This document shows, piece by piece, positions 1-12,565 of a stretch of DNA of 64,000 bases. Made by a program: the position numbers and the translations under genes. Within the stretch, counting starts at the first letter, position 1, and each line of letters begins with the position of its first letter. The notes below the pieces were generated by a model, which ran no database searches, was not told where the DNA came from, and saw only the letters and a list, made by a program, of their open reading frames with translations. This DNA comes from Welwitschia mirabilis (lineage: Eukaryota; Gnetophyta; Gnetopsida; Welwitschiales): NCBI GenBank assembly GCA_051453625.1, contig JBOZIK010000001.1:279437032-279501031 (forward strand). The letters run 5' to 3'.

Positions 1-125
1 AATCTTATAATGTGTTAATAGAGTCTAATTAGGATTTGATCCTAGGTTCCGTTGTGCATGATAGTTAATAACGAAAAGAAAAAAAAATTATGGTTAATTA
101 GGGTAATTAAAGTTGGGGTGTTACA
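1..125 (+). mobile_element. End of an LTR (gypsy-like), left part outside window
   Basis: The stretch ends in GTTGGGGTGTTACA (112-125), the kind of terminus seen on LTRs of plant Ty3/gypsy elements of the Tekay/Del type, which start TGTAACATCC and end GGGTGTTACA. The next base starts sequence of a different nature, a ribosomal protein P2 exon. That P2 homology starts so abruptly supports an insertion boundary here. The rest of the element would lie to the left of the window. Only the terminus and the abrupt change support the call. Confidence 0.45.
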
Positions 126-126
126 T

Positions 127-368
127 GATGACAGAATAGAATTGCTGCTGAGTCAGTTCAATGGAAGAGATATCACGGAGGTTTTTGCCACAGTATGTAA
201 AAACTTTATGTCTGTTCCCGTGGAGGTGGCGTTGGTGTTACCATTTCTGGAGGTGCTAGTACTAGCATTCCACCTACTGCAGTGGCCAAATTAGAGCCTA
301 AGAAAAAAGAGAAAGTTAAAGAAAAAGAAGAATATGATGAGGACATGGAATTTAGTTTGTTTGATTAA
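127..368 (+). pseudogene. 60S acidic ribosomal protein P2, 3' part, frameshifted
   Basis: P2 is a ribosomal stalk protein. The frame from 127 reads DDRIELLLSQFNGRDITEVF, matching the central plant P2 segment. After FMSVPV (about 212-218) the frame shifts by one base and the other frame reads RGGGVGVTISGG, a lysine/glutamate stretch KKKEKVKEKEE, then the hallmark P-protein tail DEDMEFSLFD and a stop (TAA) at 366-368. The N-terminal half is absent because an LTR end abuts at 125. No intron interrupts the visible part. The sequence after the stop (to about 560) looks like the matching 3' UTR. The single-base frameshift and lost 5' part make it a pseudogene. The family call is firm; whether it was a processed copy or a true gene exon is open. 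Confidence 0.85.
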
Positions 369-1860
369 GATGTACCGGAGGTAGTAGATGATATATATTC
401 ATTTTTTCCTTAAGCTCTAATATGCAATTTATGAGGTCTAGCATTGACATTTTTGTCTATGATGCCATCTTTTAAACATTTTGAGAAATTGTTTTTAAAG
501 GATTTCTTTCAGAACCGTTTATTTTAGTTTTTAATTTTTCCACTGAACTTTTAACACTATTTACTGGGTAGGGTGTAAATCTATGATTGAAGAGTGGAAA
601 GAGAAGAAAAACGAAATAACAAATTCAGAGGGGTATTAATCGCAAATTACCACCATCACACATATCTGCATGCCATTAACAGAAATGAGAAAGAGAAAAA
701 AAGGTTTGGTTGGTCTGCAGAAGAGCATAGAACTATTTGAATATGGGAATAACTTATGAATAAAATAAGTATAAGAAGAAGCAACATATGCTGCAGGAAA
801 TGTATTTAACAAAAGAAGACAATGCAGTGGAGTATGATAGTCTCCAGCCAAGAATTAAATTGCATAATGCATTTCAGAACTAAAAAGAAATCTAAAAAAA
901 GTTTCTAAACCCAGGTATCTCAGCCGCATAGGATTAGAGAAGCTTTGTGTATCGTCAAATCTGGCACTCTTCTTCAAAGTGATTTCCAAATATTTACAGT
1001 GAAACTTTTCAAAATGATTGTAAGATCCTTCTTTTATAGAAAGAAAATGCCCCGTAAATTAGATTTTACCATTTCAAAATTTAGTTTTTGTATTTAGTTA
1101 TACTTAATTATAATTAAAAATGTATTATTTAGAATTTTAATAAATACGTAACGTTTTCCCGGACATTCACTAACTGGGGATGGCCTCTTGGCCAAAAAAT
1201 AATGAGGTGGTGGCGAGTATAAAATTTTTGCCTAATTAATCTAGCATAGTTCCATAATAATTAAATATTATATATTTTAAACCTTTTACAATTCCATCAA
1301 ATCAATGAATTAGTGTGTGTATGTGTGTAGTTCTATTTATCTTCCATCTATTTATATAATAAGTAAAACAAGTTACATTTAAGATTAAAATATAGAAATT
1401 TAGCAAGAAAATTTAAAAAGGACAAATTATCACATTTTCTATTGCAATTTTAAGAAGATATATACTACAATATACATAATTTGAGTTTCAAAGTATTTCC
1501 AAGATCACAAAATAATTACAACACTGAGATATTCAAGATACATGATAAAATTATAGGTTTATTACTCCAATATAATCTCACAACATAAACTGGAAAGAAT
1601 AATCTCCACTCCATCATGCCCTCCATGATAATTAATTTATCTATGAAGAAGCTCTAGTTTTTCCAATTGTTCACATAAGAATATGGAGTGAGAGCTGTCA
1701 AAATTTCACAGCTCTGAGTATGGCCCAGACAAAGCAAGATAAAGGTTGAAGGATTCTAAGTCTTCAGATGGATAAGACAAAATTAAGATTTCCAAGTGAT
1801 AAACTTATGCAAATGGAATGAGAATAAACCCTTTGTTTCAATGTATTTTTATTTTTCTTC
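369..1860. other. No gene seen; possible P2 3' UTR then AT-rich spacer
   Basis: The first 200 bases may be the 3' untranslated part of the P2 relic. From about 560 on, the sequence is AT-rich with no recognisable coding words on either strand. A short GC-richer patch at 1150-1215 (TTTTCCCGGACATTCACTAA) was not recognised. Confidence 0.4.
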
Positions 1861-1864
1861 ACAG

Positions 1865-2045
1865 CTTCATGTGGCGATCTGAGGGGTCCATTAGTGATCT
1901 ATGGATTTCTCATCCTTCACTGCCTCATTTGGTGATTTGTGGAGTCCAGTACCTCATTTAGCGATCTGTGGTTCTTTCAATTCCATTGCCTCATTTGGTG
2001 ATTTGTGAATTTTCACATTTCACTGCCTTATTTAGTGATTTGAGA
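1865..2045. repeat. Irregular tandem array, unit near CCTCATTTGGTGATTTGTGG
   Basis: Six related units start near 1865, 1888, 1923, 1952, 1989 and 2026. Each carries a CATTTgGTGATyTGtGG word, and the spacing is irregular (23 to 37 bases). It resembles the short internal arrays of the LTRs elsewhere in the window, so it may mark a decayed LTR, but no LTR edges could be placed. Confidence 0.6.
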
Positions 2046-2701
2046 AATTCTTATTTCCATAAGATCTATGATTCAAGATATCGTAAAAAGATGTAAGATC
2101 AACTACATCACCAAGATGAAAATTCTTAATAAGAGTAAATGTTGGATTCCATTCACACTTAATTTCCAAAAGGTTTATTAAGAAGACAATAAAAACCAAT
2201 ACTCATGATTAGGAATACTACTCAAAATCTTATAATTATCAAGAAGGTGGTAAAACAAGCACCTAATTAAATCTTAAATGAATGCAAGAATAATAAACAA
2301 AACAAAGATGCAAGTAAAGAACCATATAAATATGCATGAATTAACTAAGATCATATAAATGATAAAAAAATACAAAATGATACAAGATTCAAGAATACAA
2401 TAGGACCATACAAAGATGTAAGAATTAAATAAGACCATATCAAAATTGGTTGTAAGACTTGTGAACTTTGAAGACTTCAAAGCTTTTAATGATTTGAAGA
2501 CTCCAATGCTTTTCAAGCTCTATGTTTCAAAGTTACCAAGATTTGATAATAGAGTATTTCTCAAAAATATACAAACAAAAGGAGAAGGAAGTCTTATATA
2601 TAGCAAGAGGATGTAGGAAAATGAAGAGACACGAGGATATGAAGAGACACTATCTTGAAACAGAAGATGGTAAAGATTTCGTAACCTATAATTATTACTT
2701 T

Positions 2702-2719
2702 ACCTAGTGGCCACTAGGT
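2702..2719. repeat. Perfect 18-bp palindrome ACCTAGTGGCCACTAGGT
   Basis: The left half ACCTAGTGG is exactly reverse-complementary to the right half CCACTAGGT with no loop. It lies in otherwise AT-rich sequence. No flanking inverted repeat continues it. Confidence 0.8.
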
Positions 2720-5600
2720 GCATATAATATTTTATCATGATGGTAATTGCTTATTTTGCCAAATAATAATCATGCAAAAAATGTCTCCATAAGTTCTAAG
2801 ATTTAAGTTCTTTGGCATGTTTCAACATAAGAAAAAAGAAGACAAGTTAGTCACATGGTAATATAGTCTTTTCAAATTTCAAAATAATCATTATTGTTAA
2901 CTCCATAAGCTAAGAAAGAAATGTCAGAATTTCAAGAGCATGCCACTATTTTTGACATAATAAAGAAAAAGGAATTTAATTACAATTATTTTTATGTAGC
3001 TAATCGAGATGATATATTCATAAATAATGTCCGAAGAATAACTTTAGGATAAAATTTTCATCACCTCTACATATTTATTCATTTGTAATAAATCTTTTAG
3101 TCTGTAAGACATTAGTTTAGATTATACTATTTATTTTTCTTTATTAAAATATTTAAATAATTCTTAGACTAAGTTCTATAACCTTAAAAAATTGGGGCAT
3201 GACACTATGACTCTACATTGACATTAATCTTAGCAAGTATTTGATGAAATTAATCAAACTTGAAGATGATAGTATGTTCTCCAATAACTAACGAGATACC
3301 TTACCTTGTTAAATGACTTTTTTTATTGTAAACAACAATGTTACTTTAGGCAAAACTTCCTAGTGTTGCTACCAAAGTTATAAAGGGAGTAGTAATATAA
3401 GAAATCAATGGCCTTCCAAGAGCATACTTAAGTGAAAAATAAGAATAGTTCATAGATACTAATCTAACATGAGAGACTGAAAAAAGCAGATAGGTTAAGA
3501 AAAGACTTCTCCACAGTTGTGTAATTAAGAAAAACTAGTTTAGAAAATTAATGAAAACTATTAATCTCTTATAATTGTTTGCATTCTTAGAATCTAGTTC
3601 TCCTTAGTTGAGTAAAGGGTTTGTTGAACGATAACCTACTAGAAGGTCTTACACTAAAGTTAGCTTAATTAAGTTAAGAAATTCAAAATAATTGATAGAA
3701 TTTCTTAATACGATGTTAGAGAGCATTTAAATTTATCTCCTCAAATAACTCAAAAAAAAAAAAAAAAAGGAAGAACTAGTTGCCTACTAAGTTAAGAAAT
3801 AAAATTCTTTTAGCATCTTAGAGATTTAGAACTTAAGGGATCCAAATTATATCTTTGTAGGAATTGCATCTCTTAGGATGTATAGATCCTCACAAATCTC
3901 AATAATACTTATGATTAACTAAGATTTATTGGTTAATAAATTTGACATTAGTTTTTAACAAGAATTTAATGTAATAGTCTCTTTCTATCCACAACTCTTT
4001 GAATGACTACTTAACAAGACTTGCAAATGGTCTCAATCCACTCTTAATAATTGGAAAGGTATGTATCACTCATACATTCATTTCTTGTTTCGACTTTGTA
4101 AGACTCTTAAATGCATCCATATAGTCATGTAGTTTGGACTATCTTTCATTTGTGTAGTTAGCTTTAGGTGTTTTTAACATTTATTCTGCATGCATTGCTG
4201 AGGATCATAACCATTTATGTTATTAGTTAGAAAATGTTTTGCTTATTAGACTTGATGCATAAAAAAGTAGTTCATAAAAGATAAATACAAATTAAGATGA
4301 TGTATCAAACTTTATTATTTACAAGGATTAAGTTTGTGACTTATATACAAAAGTACATCCTAAAGATAACATATATATGACTTGGAAAAATGCTAAATAG
4401 TCATAGCCGCCTATATAGAAATAGATGTAGTGCTTATCTAGTTTAATAATGGACTAAAGAATATCAAATTATATGATACAAATTTATAATAATCTTCTTT
4501 ATGTAGAAGATTCATGATCTATAACTTATGATTAAAAACCCATAGGAAAACAATGATGAGGAATCAAGCTCTAAAATTTGCCACTTTGAACATAAGTTCT
4601 CAGATGTCAAATTAGTATTAGCAATCTTTAGCATTCCTTATCACATTGTGATACATTCATCCTCATGATATGGATGTCATTCTTCTAGTGCAAAAAAATT
4701 ATTATTTAAATTCCACGTATGATGTTGTCTCACTTGTTCACGAAGTTGCTTCACTTTGCAATATAATTCTTTGCAGTTGTTTCTTTGGAGAAGATTAGAT
4801 AATGTGGATCTAGTAATTGAGAAGTTTCTTTACTTTAAAGATTACTTTTGAATGGATTGCTAAAAAACATGCAAGCTTAAATGCCTTGGATTTGGAAATT
4901 GGACTTGAACCATTTGGTATAACTTTTAGATGTTGAAGCTCCAAATAAGTGAATTCTCTTAGAAGCAACAAAACTTAGTCTATTGGAATTGAGATACATT
5001 AAATGAGACATTAATGATTTTTATGTAGATTACTCTATAACATCTTCAATAGTAATATTGTGTATGTATCTACTTACTTTACATAAAGTAATGAAATAAT
5101 AGAGAAGTTAAAATATTAGATAGGTGATGATAGGATTTAAGACATCTAAAAAGACAGAGGTGAAAGGTACTATCGAGGGAGAAAATTGTGAAACACAGAT
5201 TGATAAAGAAAAGTGTTAAAGTATTTTTGGAGACATCCTAATGGTAGAACAACACTCTCATTACTTTGTGGTTGTAAGTTTGATTTTTCAAAACGAGTCT
5301 TTCAAAAAAAATTAAAAAAAAGTGTTAAAAATAAAGAAAGGGGAAAAACAAACAGCCCAAACTAAAGAGTAAATGGGATTTTCTTGTGAATGATAACATT
5401 ATAAAAGGAATAATAAGATTAAAGGATAGCTGCATATCCTTAAAATGGAGTAAGGCAAGGTGACACAAAGACAACCTCGAAAGAAAAATTGACTCTTTGT
5501 ATGTTTAAGGTTAATCTCTAAAGTGCAAAAAACTATTAAAAGCGGATGTCAATGAGATAGCAATGGGAGACCCATGGTTCAAACCTTTGGTACACCACGT
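2720..5600. other. Unassigned AT-rich sequence
   Basis: No coding relic was recognised on either strand. There is an 18-base A tract near 3751-3768. GGGGCATGACA at 3196-3206 resembles a decayed gypsy LTR terminus but has no partner that could be found. Confidence 0.35.
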
Positions 5601-5609
5601 AAACATACA

Positions 5610-6490
5610 CAAAATTAAATCGTATATTTAAACGTTGAGGATACCGTCAGATATGGCATCGGTTTTGACTTGCAGGTTCTCCACACGACAAAAGCAAAGC
5701 AATGGTGACATATCCATACGCAGGTGCGGCGGCTGCGCGGCGACGCCGAATCGAATAGATGTGTCATTCCACGGGCTCGTAGATTTCTCCAAGTACAGAC
5801 ACCTTCACAAACGGCAACGGAGCCTTTTCGTCGGCCACGATGCAGCACATGTTATTGCTTTCAAAGATAAATGAGGCATTCTGGGCGTGAACACCGATGA
5901 CTGTGAGAGCATTAGCACTAGTTCCCGATCTGCGTTCGGCAGGGAACAAAACCTTCAGTGGAAGACTGCGTGTTGTTAGATTAGACTTTTAAAGACGAAA
6001 ACGGGCCCCGAACTGACACCGTCTATGAAGTTTTCGGACAATTGTCTGCAACGTCATCCACATCAGAGGCTGTCTACGCGTCGCCCCAATGAGAGCGGAA
6101 TGATCATCTCTAGGAGCAGACACACAAGTACTTCCTGGTCAATGAGCTCCATCGCCCATCCACGTCGCCTGCCATTCCTTCAGTGTCTGCGGGGTCTACA
6201 TGCGACTGCTCTCTGCTATCTTCTATGCCCTTCTCTCCGTGGGCATTCCAGGCATCCGTCCTGAAGACATGTCATGTTGCCGGGGAGACATACACAGGGC
6301 CTCGGAGGTCGCAAGCCGTTACTGTCCGCCCGTGTGTACGTAAAGAAGACTGTGCTGCAATTTGCGTTCACACCCTTGGATAAATTTCATTGGACCCTTC
6401 CAAGGAATTTGACTGAACGAGTTGCGGTCCACGATCAAACACATCGTCTCTCTTAGAGCTTGAGAAGGTCCAAGATTCTACCTGCAGGAT
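5610..6490. other. GC-rich, CpG-containing island of unknown origin
   Basis: This block differs sharply from its surroundings. It keeps many CpGs (for example GCGCGGCGACGCCG near 5735-5750) and is far richer in G and C. Several short frames are open on both strands, the longest about 79 residues. One minus-strand frame (5764-5949) reads plausible protein (NASFIFESNNMCCIVADEKA) but I do not recognise it, and no single frame runs through the block. It ends directly beside the TG start of a copia LTR at 6494. It could be a captured host gene piece, an organelle-derived insert or a young unmethylated insertion. Confidence 0.5.
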
Positions 6491-6493
6491 CGT

Positions 6494-6743
6494 TGTTACC
6501 AATTAGAGCCCACCTTAACAAGGACTCTTCAGTTTAATTATGTAAAATCAACTCAATTATTGGTTTAAGCATTTCTTGTATCTTCATTGCTTATGCTTGA
6601 TTCACAGTTGTTTGTGTAGCTGTTATGTTGTCATGGATCGTTGTGATAGATCTGAAAGATATTGTAAACGTATTAATAAATATAATTTATAACTATGTAA
6701 TTTAACCCCAATGTATCATTTATGTAATATTTTAGTCTCTACA
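6494..6743 (+). mobile_element. 5' LTR of copia element 1 (250 bp)
   Basis: It starts TGTTACC and ends CTACA (TG...CA rule) and is followed at once by a decayed tRNA-iMet primer site. The short length and the TGTT...ACA ends fit Ty1/copia. No matching 3' LTR was found downstream, so the element is truncated. Confidence 0.7.
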
Positions 6744-6755
6744 AAGTATTAGAGC
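6744..6755 (+). promoter_or_regulatory. Primer-binding site, initiator tRNA-Met type
   Basis: AAGTATTAGAGC is a decayed version of TGGTATCAGAGC, the usual site where initiator tRNA-Met primes reverse transcription in plant copia elements. It sits directly after the LTR. Confidence 0.7.
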
Positions 6756-6829
6756 ATGATGACGACCAATATTGAGTGATTTCCCTCTTCCTCCCAATGA
6801 CTTCATCTCCCTCATACATTTTTTTTTTT

Positions 6830-7625
6830 AATTTACATTAGGTGAAATAGTCCTTAACGATATCCCTCCACCTCTTACTAATGCCACTCATTTCATATCT
6901 CTCAAACTAGATTATCCTAATAATTTGTGATGGTGTTCTTAACTCTAGTACATGTTCTTTATTTGTATCACTTAATGGAGATTATCACTACTGTGGTTTG
7001 TGTCTCTTCAAGTTTATTTCATCTAATAATGGGAAGAGTTCTGATTTTAATTGAAACCTTCATTACCTAGCAAAATCATGATCAACTCATGCTTGGCTGG
7101 CTTGTATCAAGCCTTAGTAAGTCTATGTTATTACACACATTGATTTGTCCATTACCCAAAAGGTTTACACATAGTAGAGCATATGTTCTTCTAGTCTTAT
7201 GCACAACTAATGCACTAATGACTTGCAAATTCAAACCATAACAAAATGTTTTCTTTCAATGGCTAACTATCTCCAAAAGGCTAAGAACCCAGTTGACTCA
7301 TTGCTTAAAATAACATAATCTACCTCTAATGAGGATTTTGTTCTTTATGTCCTTCCTCACTTGCAATCTAAACATGAATCTTTTGTGAGTTCAATGACTG
7401 TAAGGGCTAATGTTACTATTATAAATGTCTTTCATGATCATCTTTTCAACCATGAAATTCTTCTTATCCAACACAAATGCACTCTCATGAATGCTTCTTT
7501 ATCATTTGCTAATGCTGTTGTTCAACATAACTCTAGCTTTTCAACATGAGATGATCCTTCTACTAATCAATCCAAACAACAAGGTGGTTATTGTGGTTAT
7601 AACCTTGGATATGAAATAGTTCCAC
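6830..7625 (+). pseudogene. Ty1/copia gag relic (element 1)
   Basis: Read across frames, the region gives NATHFISLKLDYPNN near its start (compare the copia gag HLVPLKLTSTNF-type opening), then LLKIT, DFVLYVLPHLQSKHESFVSS and NVFHDHLFNHEILL, the gag segment with its conserved 'L..Y..F' spacing. The longest open piece is 7361-7549 (62 residues). It has several stops and frameshifts. Gag forms the virus-like particle of the retrotransposon; this copy cannot make it. Confidence 0.8.
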
Positions 7626-7639
7626 CACTAAATGCATAA

Positions 7640-9105
7640 TAGTACTTATCTAATAAAAATTATTATTTTAAGCCTTAACTTACTTGTCAAGTTCATAATA
7701 AGGCTAGTAATGATTCTATACAATGTTATAGAAGAGTCGACTCCATCTTTCATTGTGATAACCTTTGTTTCCTTCTTGCTACATTTTCTTCTCTTCCAAC
7801 TATTATTGATCCACATTAGCACCGTTACTTTAGGATGACTAATCATGTATTAACAACTTAAACAATAGTAATCTCAATTCGATTATTACAATCATGATAA
7901 AGTTTTTACTAGCAATCTTTCAAGTTTGAAAATCTTCCATATTGGCTCTTCTACTTTGCCTTCTTCATCTAATAATTTAGTTCTTAATAATAATTTTCAT
8001 GTATCATGCGTTATGAAGAATTTATTATTCATTCATCACCTAATGTTAAATAAGAATGTTATTATTGAGTTTTTTTGATTGTGGAGGTGTGATTAAGGAT
8101 TGGTCATTATGGAGAATAATTCTTCAAGAATAGATTAGGGATAGGTTTTACCAATTCTAGTACATCATAGTGGTTCTTTTATAATAAAGGATAAGATATT
8201 GGTAACAATTCTTGATTTTATCTGCATAAAATGATTTGGTCACTCTACAAAGAAGAAAATGAATTTTAATTTATCTAGAAATAAAGTGCCTCTCACAAAA
8301 GATAACTTAGATAAGATTTATCATACTTGATAGTTGGATAAAACTCATAGTACCCCATTTTATTCCTCTCATTCTAGGCCATTTAATACACTTAATTTTA
8401 TTTTTCCTAATGTAACCTCCTACCTTGATAAAGACAATTGAATGATGATTTTGTTATATTCATTTCATTGATGAATTTAACAATTTAATTGAAGTTTTCG
8501 TATTTGTAATAAGGTTGATGACATTCCTACATTTATTAGTTTTAAAATGCATGTTAAAAATTATTAGATTATTCAATAAAAGTAATATAGTTTTATTGGT
8601 GTAGAAGATTCATATCTCTCCATAACTTTCTCAATGCTAACAGAATTCAAAGTCAAATCTTTCATCCATAAACCTATAAGCAGAATGGATTAACTGAGTC
8701 TAAACATAAAAACATCATTAAGACTAGGCTCACTTTATTAGCAATTACATTCATGCCATAGAAATATTAGATAATGACTTTTAAACCACTATTTTTCTTA
8801 TAGATTAGTTACTAGTAATTATTTCATTAAATAAGAGTACATTAAAACTACTATTTTGACAAGGATATAATAATTCAGTTATGTGTATATTTGGGTGTCT
8901 ATGTTACCATTTTCATAAGGCTTATTACTTCAATAAGTTTCAAAACCCCTCCACACCATTTGTATTCCTTGGTTATAGTTTTTAATATTAAGGTCATAGG
9001 CATCTGGATCTTAATGTAGACTACTTATATCTATTAAGAAATAACCTTTAATGAAGAAGATGTATCCTTTTCTTCATTGTAAAGCCCTGCTATGTAGTTA
9101 TAAAA
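7640..9105 (+). pseudogene. Ty1/copia pol relic: zinc knuckle, protease, integrase (element 1)
   Basis: In order, read across frames: a zinc-knuckle remnant (CQVHNKASNDSIQCYRR, about 7685); a protease-site remnant (MTNHVLTT, about 7840); a pre-integrase block (LKIFHIGSSTLPSSS, about 7925); a phase near KDWSLWRIILQE (about 8095); and integrase words including a decayed AEWIN (about 8675), YWDN/FQTTIFLI (about 8760-8800) and VMCIFGCLCY...TPFVFLGYS (about 8880-8985). The order PR-IN before RT is that of Ty1/copia. There are many stops. RT and RNase H are missing; the homology ends in the duplicated linker that follows. Confidence 0.8.
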
Positions 9106-9109
9106 TACC

Positions 9110-9463
9110 AAGGATTTCTCTCTTGTTGGGTCATCCTAGCATCACTTTTGTACAAGATCCTAGGCCATTCATCCAAACTATCACTATCCATGTCCCATTA
9201 TCCCATAATCTAGATCCAACTCAACATAATCCATCAGCTTTGTAGGTATGGTGTAGAGGATACAAACTCAAAGTAAAGAGAATATCAAGGATTTCTCTCT
9301 TGTTGGGTCATCCTAGCATCATTTTTGTACTTGATCCTAGCCCATTCATCCAAACTATTACTATTCACATCCCATTATCCCATCATCGAAATTCAACTCG
9401 ACATAATCCATTACCTTTGTAAGTATGGTGTAGTGGACACAAACTCAAAGTAAAGAGTATATC
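9110..9463 (+). repeat. Two tandem 177-bp copies in the copia pol linker
   Basis: Copy 1 runs 9110-9286 and copy 2 runs 9287-9463; both open AAGGATTTCTCTCTTGTTGG and end in GTAAAGAGwATATC. They differ at scattered sites, so the duplication is old. Copy 1 in one frame gives a proline/serine/histidine-rich peptide typical of the variable linker between copia integrase and RT. Copia homology stops after copy 2. Confidence 0.85.
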
Positions 9464-12400
9464 ATTTTTTAGCATATAAAGTTTAATTATTAAATAACAA
9501 TTGCATAAATAAGAATATTAAAGGCAAAGTTCAATATTATAGATGTGGTGAGGGATTCATTTAATAAGCACATTAAGTAACAAGAATATTAGATCAAAGC
9601 TACAGTTAGTTTTACATGTTGTAACAACTTAGCATCATACTAATGCCCAAAAAATTTTAAAAATTATGTAACAACTACAATTCATTTCAAATGTAAATAT
9701 CTACTAATATAAAAGATAAGAAAGCATATTAAATATGACATGCATTAATAACAAAAGAAATGAAACATAAAAACTTATACATAAATGTCAATGATAAGAA
9801 AAAAGCATCCATGATATAAATCACTATTAAGGAAAAATTTCTCATTATAAATGACTATTACCAAATGCCACAATAAGGCCTCAAAGGTACAAGATCAATA
9901 CATCCATAACTCCATGTATGAAAGGACTAGCCACCTAACCTCAAGGGATAAGTGGCCATGGAAGCTCCAAAGATAATCATAGATATGAAAGATGCATTTC
10001 AATTAATTTATCTCTAGTTATCGATAAAAGAAGTTTTATTAATTTTTATAATCTACTGCCATCAGATTTTCACAAATAAAAAACAATGATTTCTTTCTTG
10101 TCATATAATTACTTCATCTGCTATGGGTATACAATACATCATTATGATTTCTTGTAGTAATATCAAGGGGAAGACAAATTTTTCTCCCTTGCAAACAACA
10201 ACTTAATTTCTTATTCTTTGATGTGAAAAAAGTAGCAACTTCATCTGTATCATGGTTTTTTGAAAAATCACCTTTTACATAATTATGTTTCTTGTACTTA
10301 TTATAAAATTTTCCTTTTTATTTATTTATTTATTTTTTGTAGTTCGTTTGTGAAGAAAATGTATAAGTAATGATTTGACAATTTCATTGTTCCTCAATAG
10401 ATGTGGTAGATTAACTTGGATTTAAAATACTTGAGTAATTATACCTTCATCATTTAATAATTTTTGTTCATAGGATTTAAAGCTTCCTTAAAGTTTGATC
10501 ATGCTCATTTTTAAAAGATAATGAATTTTATTAGTAATAAAGGCATTGAGATCAAATGATAAGAGAGGCTCTTTAAGACTGTTACAACAATTATTGCTTC
10601 ATCAAGTTCCTTATTTGCTAATTATAGATAATTGATAATTTCTTGAACTCTATTACCCTATTAATTGACTTTTTTTAAATTAATCAACATTTTTTGAATT
10701 CTACATCATTGGGAGTTAAAATGCTCTTTTGATAATTTATAGCTTGACAACTTATGCTTTAGCTAATTCTTTTTGTGTAATCTCAAATGAATTCCAAATA
10801 TCCTTAGAACATATTTCCTTGAAAATATTTGAAAAGATTATTTTATCTAAGCTACTTTGGATGATAAATGATGCATTCACATTCTACTTCTTCAACTCCC
10901 CAATTTTTTCTTCTCACTATTAAAGAAAAAAGTAATAGATTAAGGATCCAAAACATTAGTAAACCTTTTTGTCATGAGGTTTCATAGTGTTATATTCCAT
11001 TTTCATTCAATAATTTTAGTTCAATAATAGAGACTTAATGCATGGTATTTTATGAAAATGCACCAAGTTTGTCTACATAATATACAAATGGTATGAATTT
11101 TAGTATTTACAACTGTGATCTTATTTTTCATAATGAGATAATACTATGATTTTTTAAATTTATTTTTTAATAAATGAGTAAATAAAATGTAATTAGAAGA
11201 AGGGTGATAAAAATAAAGAAAGAAAGAATATGTAAATATGAAAAACTAGTTAGTGGATATGATTAGTAAACAAATAATACCTTAATTAATAAATAAAATT
11301 AGTAATTAATTAATTAATATATAATTAATAATTAATCAACTAATTAAATGATTAGTATATAGTATAAAAAATAAAATACACATGAGTAATATAAGAATAT
11401 TTTTAAAAATCTAATAGAAAAAGCATATGAATATAGTCAAATTGATGTGACACAAAGAAAAATGATAAGGCTTCCCAAAAAATTAATAAAAAGATGAAAA
11501 GTAAAGCTTAAGTAAGTAAGAAAAGTATAAAGAGATATTTTTCAAAAGGATAAGGCATGTTAAAGATATTTTTTCTAAAGTTTTTATATATTCAAACTTT
11601 CATTTAATGATTTTTCTTATTTAAAAACTTTCATGTGAAATATTAAAGAGATAAAACTAATAATTCTATAAAAGGCATCATATTTCATTACTAGCAAAAA
11701 TTTCAAAACCTAAATATTTCTCTTTTCTAAGGCCTATAAATACCTCTTCACTTGCATCCATATGAAAAACAAGAAGAGAAATCTCTAAGAGGGAAATCAA
11801 GTAAGAAGATTTGCATAAGGGTTCTTTCATAATAATATGTTAAATAGTACCTATGTTATTTATCATTGTTATGTTGCGAAGGATAATTTTTCTTATACTA
11901 TGTATAACATTGTTATTAATATAAAATTACTATAATTGATATTTGTAACTCTATTTTATTCTTAGTTAAAAACATCAAAACGTAATTTTATTTTATTAAA
12001 TTACAATTGTAATTTTATAAAAGGCATAATTATTAATGTCATGATGAATGTACAAGTTTCTTTCCATAAAAGAAAAGAAAAAGAAAAAATAAAAGAAAAG
12101 AATATTCAAAATATGATAAAAATATAAATAGGAAATTATGAAATACTTTTGACCATCATGCCTAATCTATTCCAAGGATTACTGCACTAGGGGCAAAGTT
12201 GCCTAACAGCCCATGTTCTGTCTGATAGACCCTACTACTTGTGATAAAGGCAAGGTTAATGGTTCTAAAAGGAGCACTCCATAATGCAAGGAATCCAAGG
12301 TAAAAGAAGGCACACCTTGAAGTATGCTGTTTTTATCATATTGTTGATGGTATTCTTATTTTGCTACTTACTTTCTCTATTGATGATTGGTGATCATGGC

Positions 12401-12490
12401 TATGATATGTCAATGTCAATTATAGTGTTGTCATGTTCATCCACATTATTAAAATAAAACTATGATGTTTCACTAATTTTAGATCATGTA
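9464..12490. other. Unassigned AT-rich sequence
   Basis: No gene or element domain could be recognised with confidence. There is a short GC-richer patch near 12,170-12,330. A minus-strand reading near 10,050-10,270 has weak gag-like composition but no diagnostic motif. Confidence 0.3.
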
Positions 12491-12491
12491 T

Positions 12492-12565
12492 CTTATTTAG
12501 AAATAAAACGAAATTGGTAAGTCATCAACTTATTTAGAAATAAAACGAAATTGGTAAGTCGTCAA
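12492..12565. repeat. Two tandem 37-bp copies
   Basis: CTTATTTAGAAATAAAACGA starts at 12,492 and again at 12,529. The two copies differ essentially at one site (GTCATCAA versus GTCGTCAA), so this duplication looks recent. Confidence 0.85.

Noticed and set aside
3196-3206. GGGGCATGACA as an LTR terminus
   Set aside because: No TG start, partner repeat or primer site could be linked to it.
5553-5595. SINE-like box B (GGTTCAAACC) after GGGAGACCC
   Set aside because: A single 10-base match without a convincing box A, tail or target duplication.
6025-6456. Three overlapping plus-strand frames in the GC-rich island
   Set aside because: They overlap each other in different frames, are rich in R, S and H, and match no family I know; kept only as part of the island.
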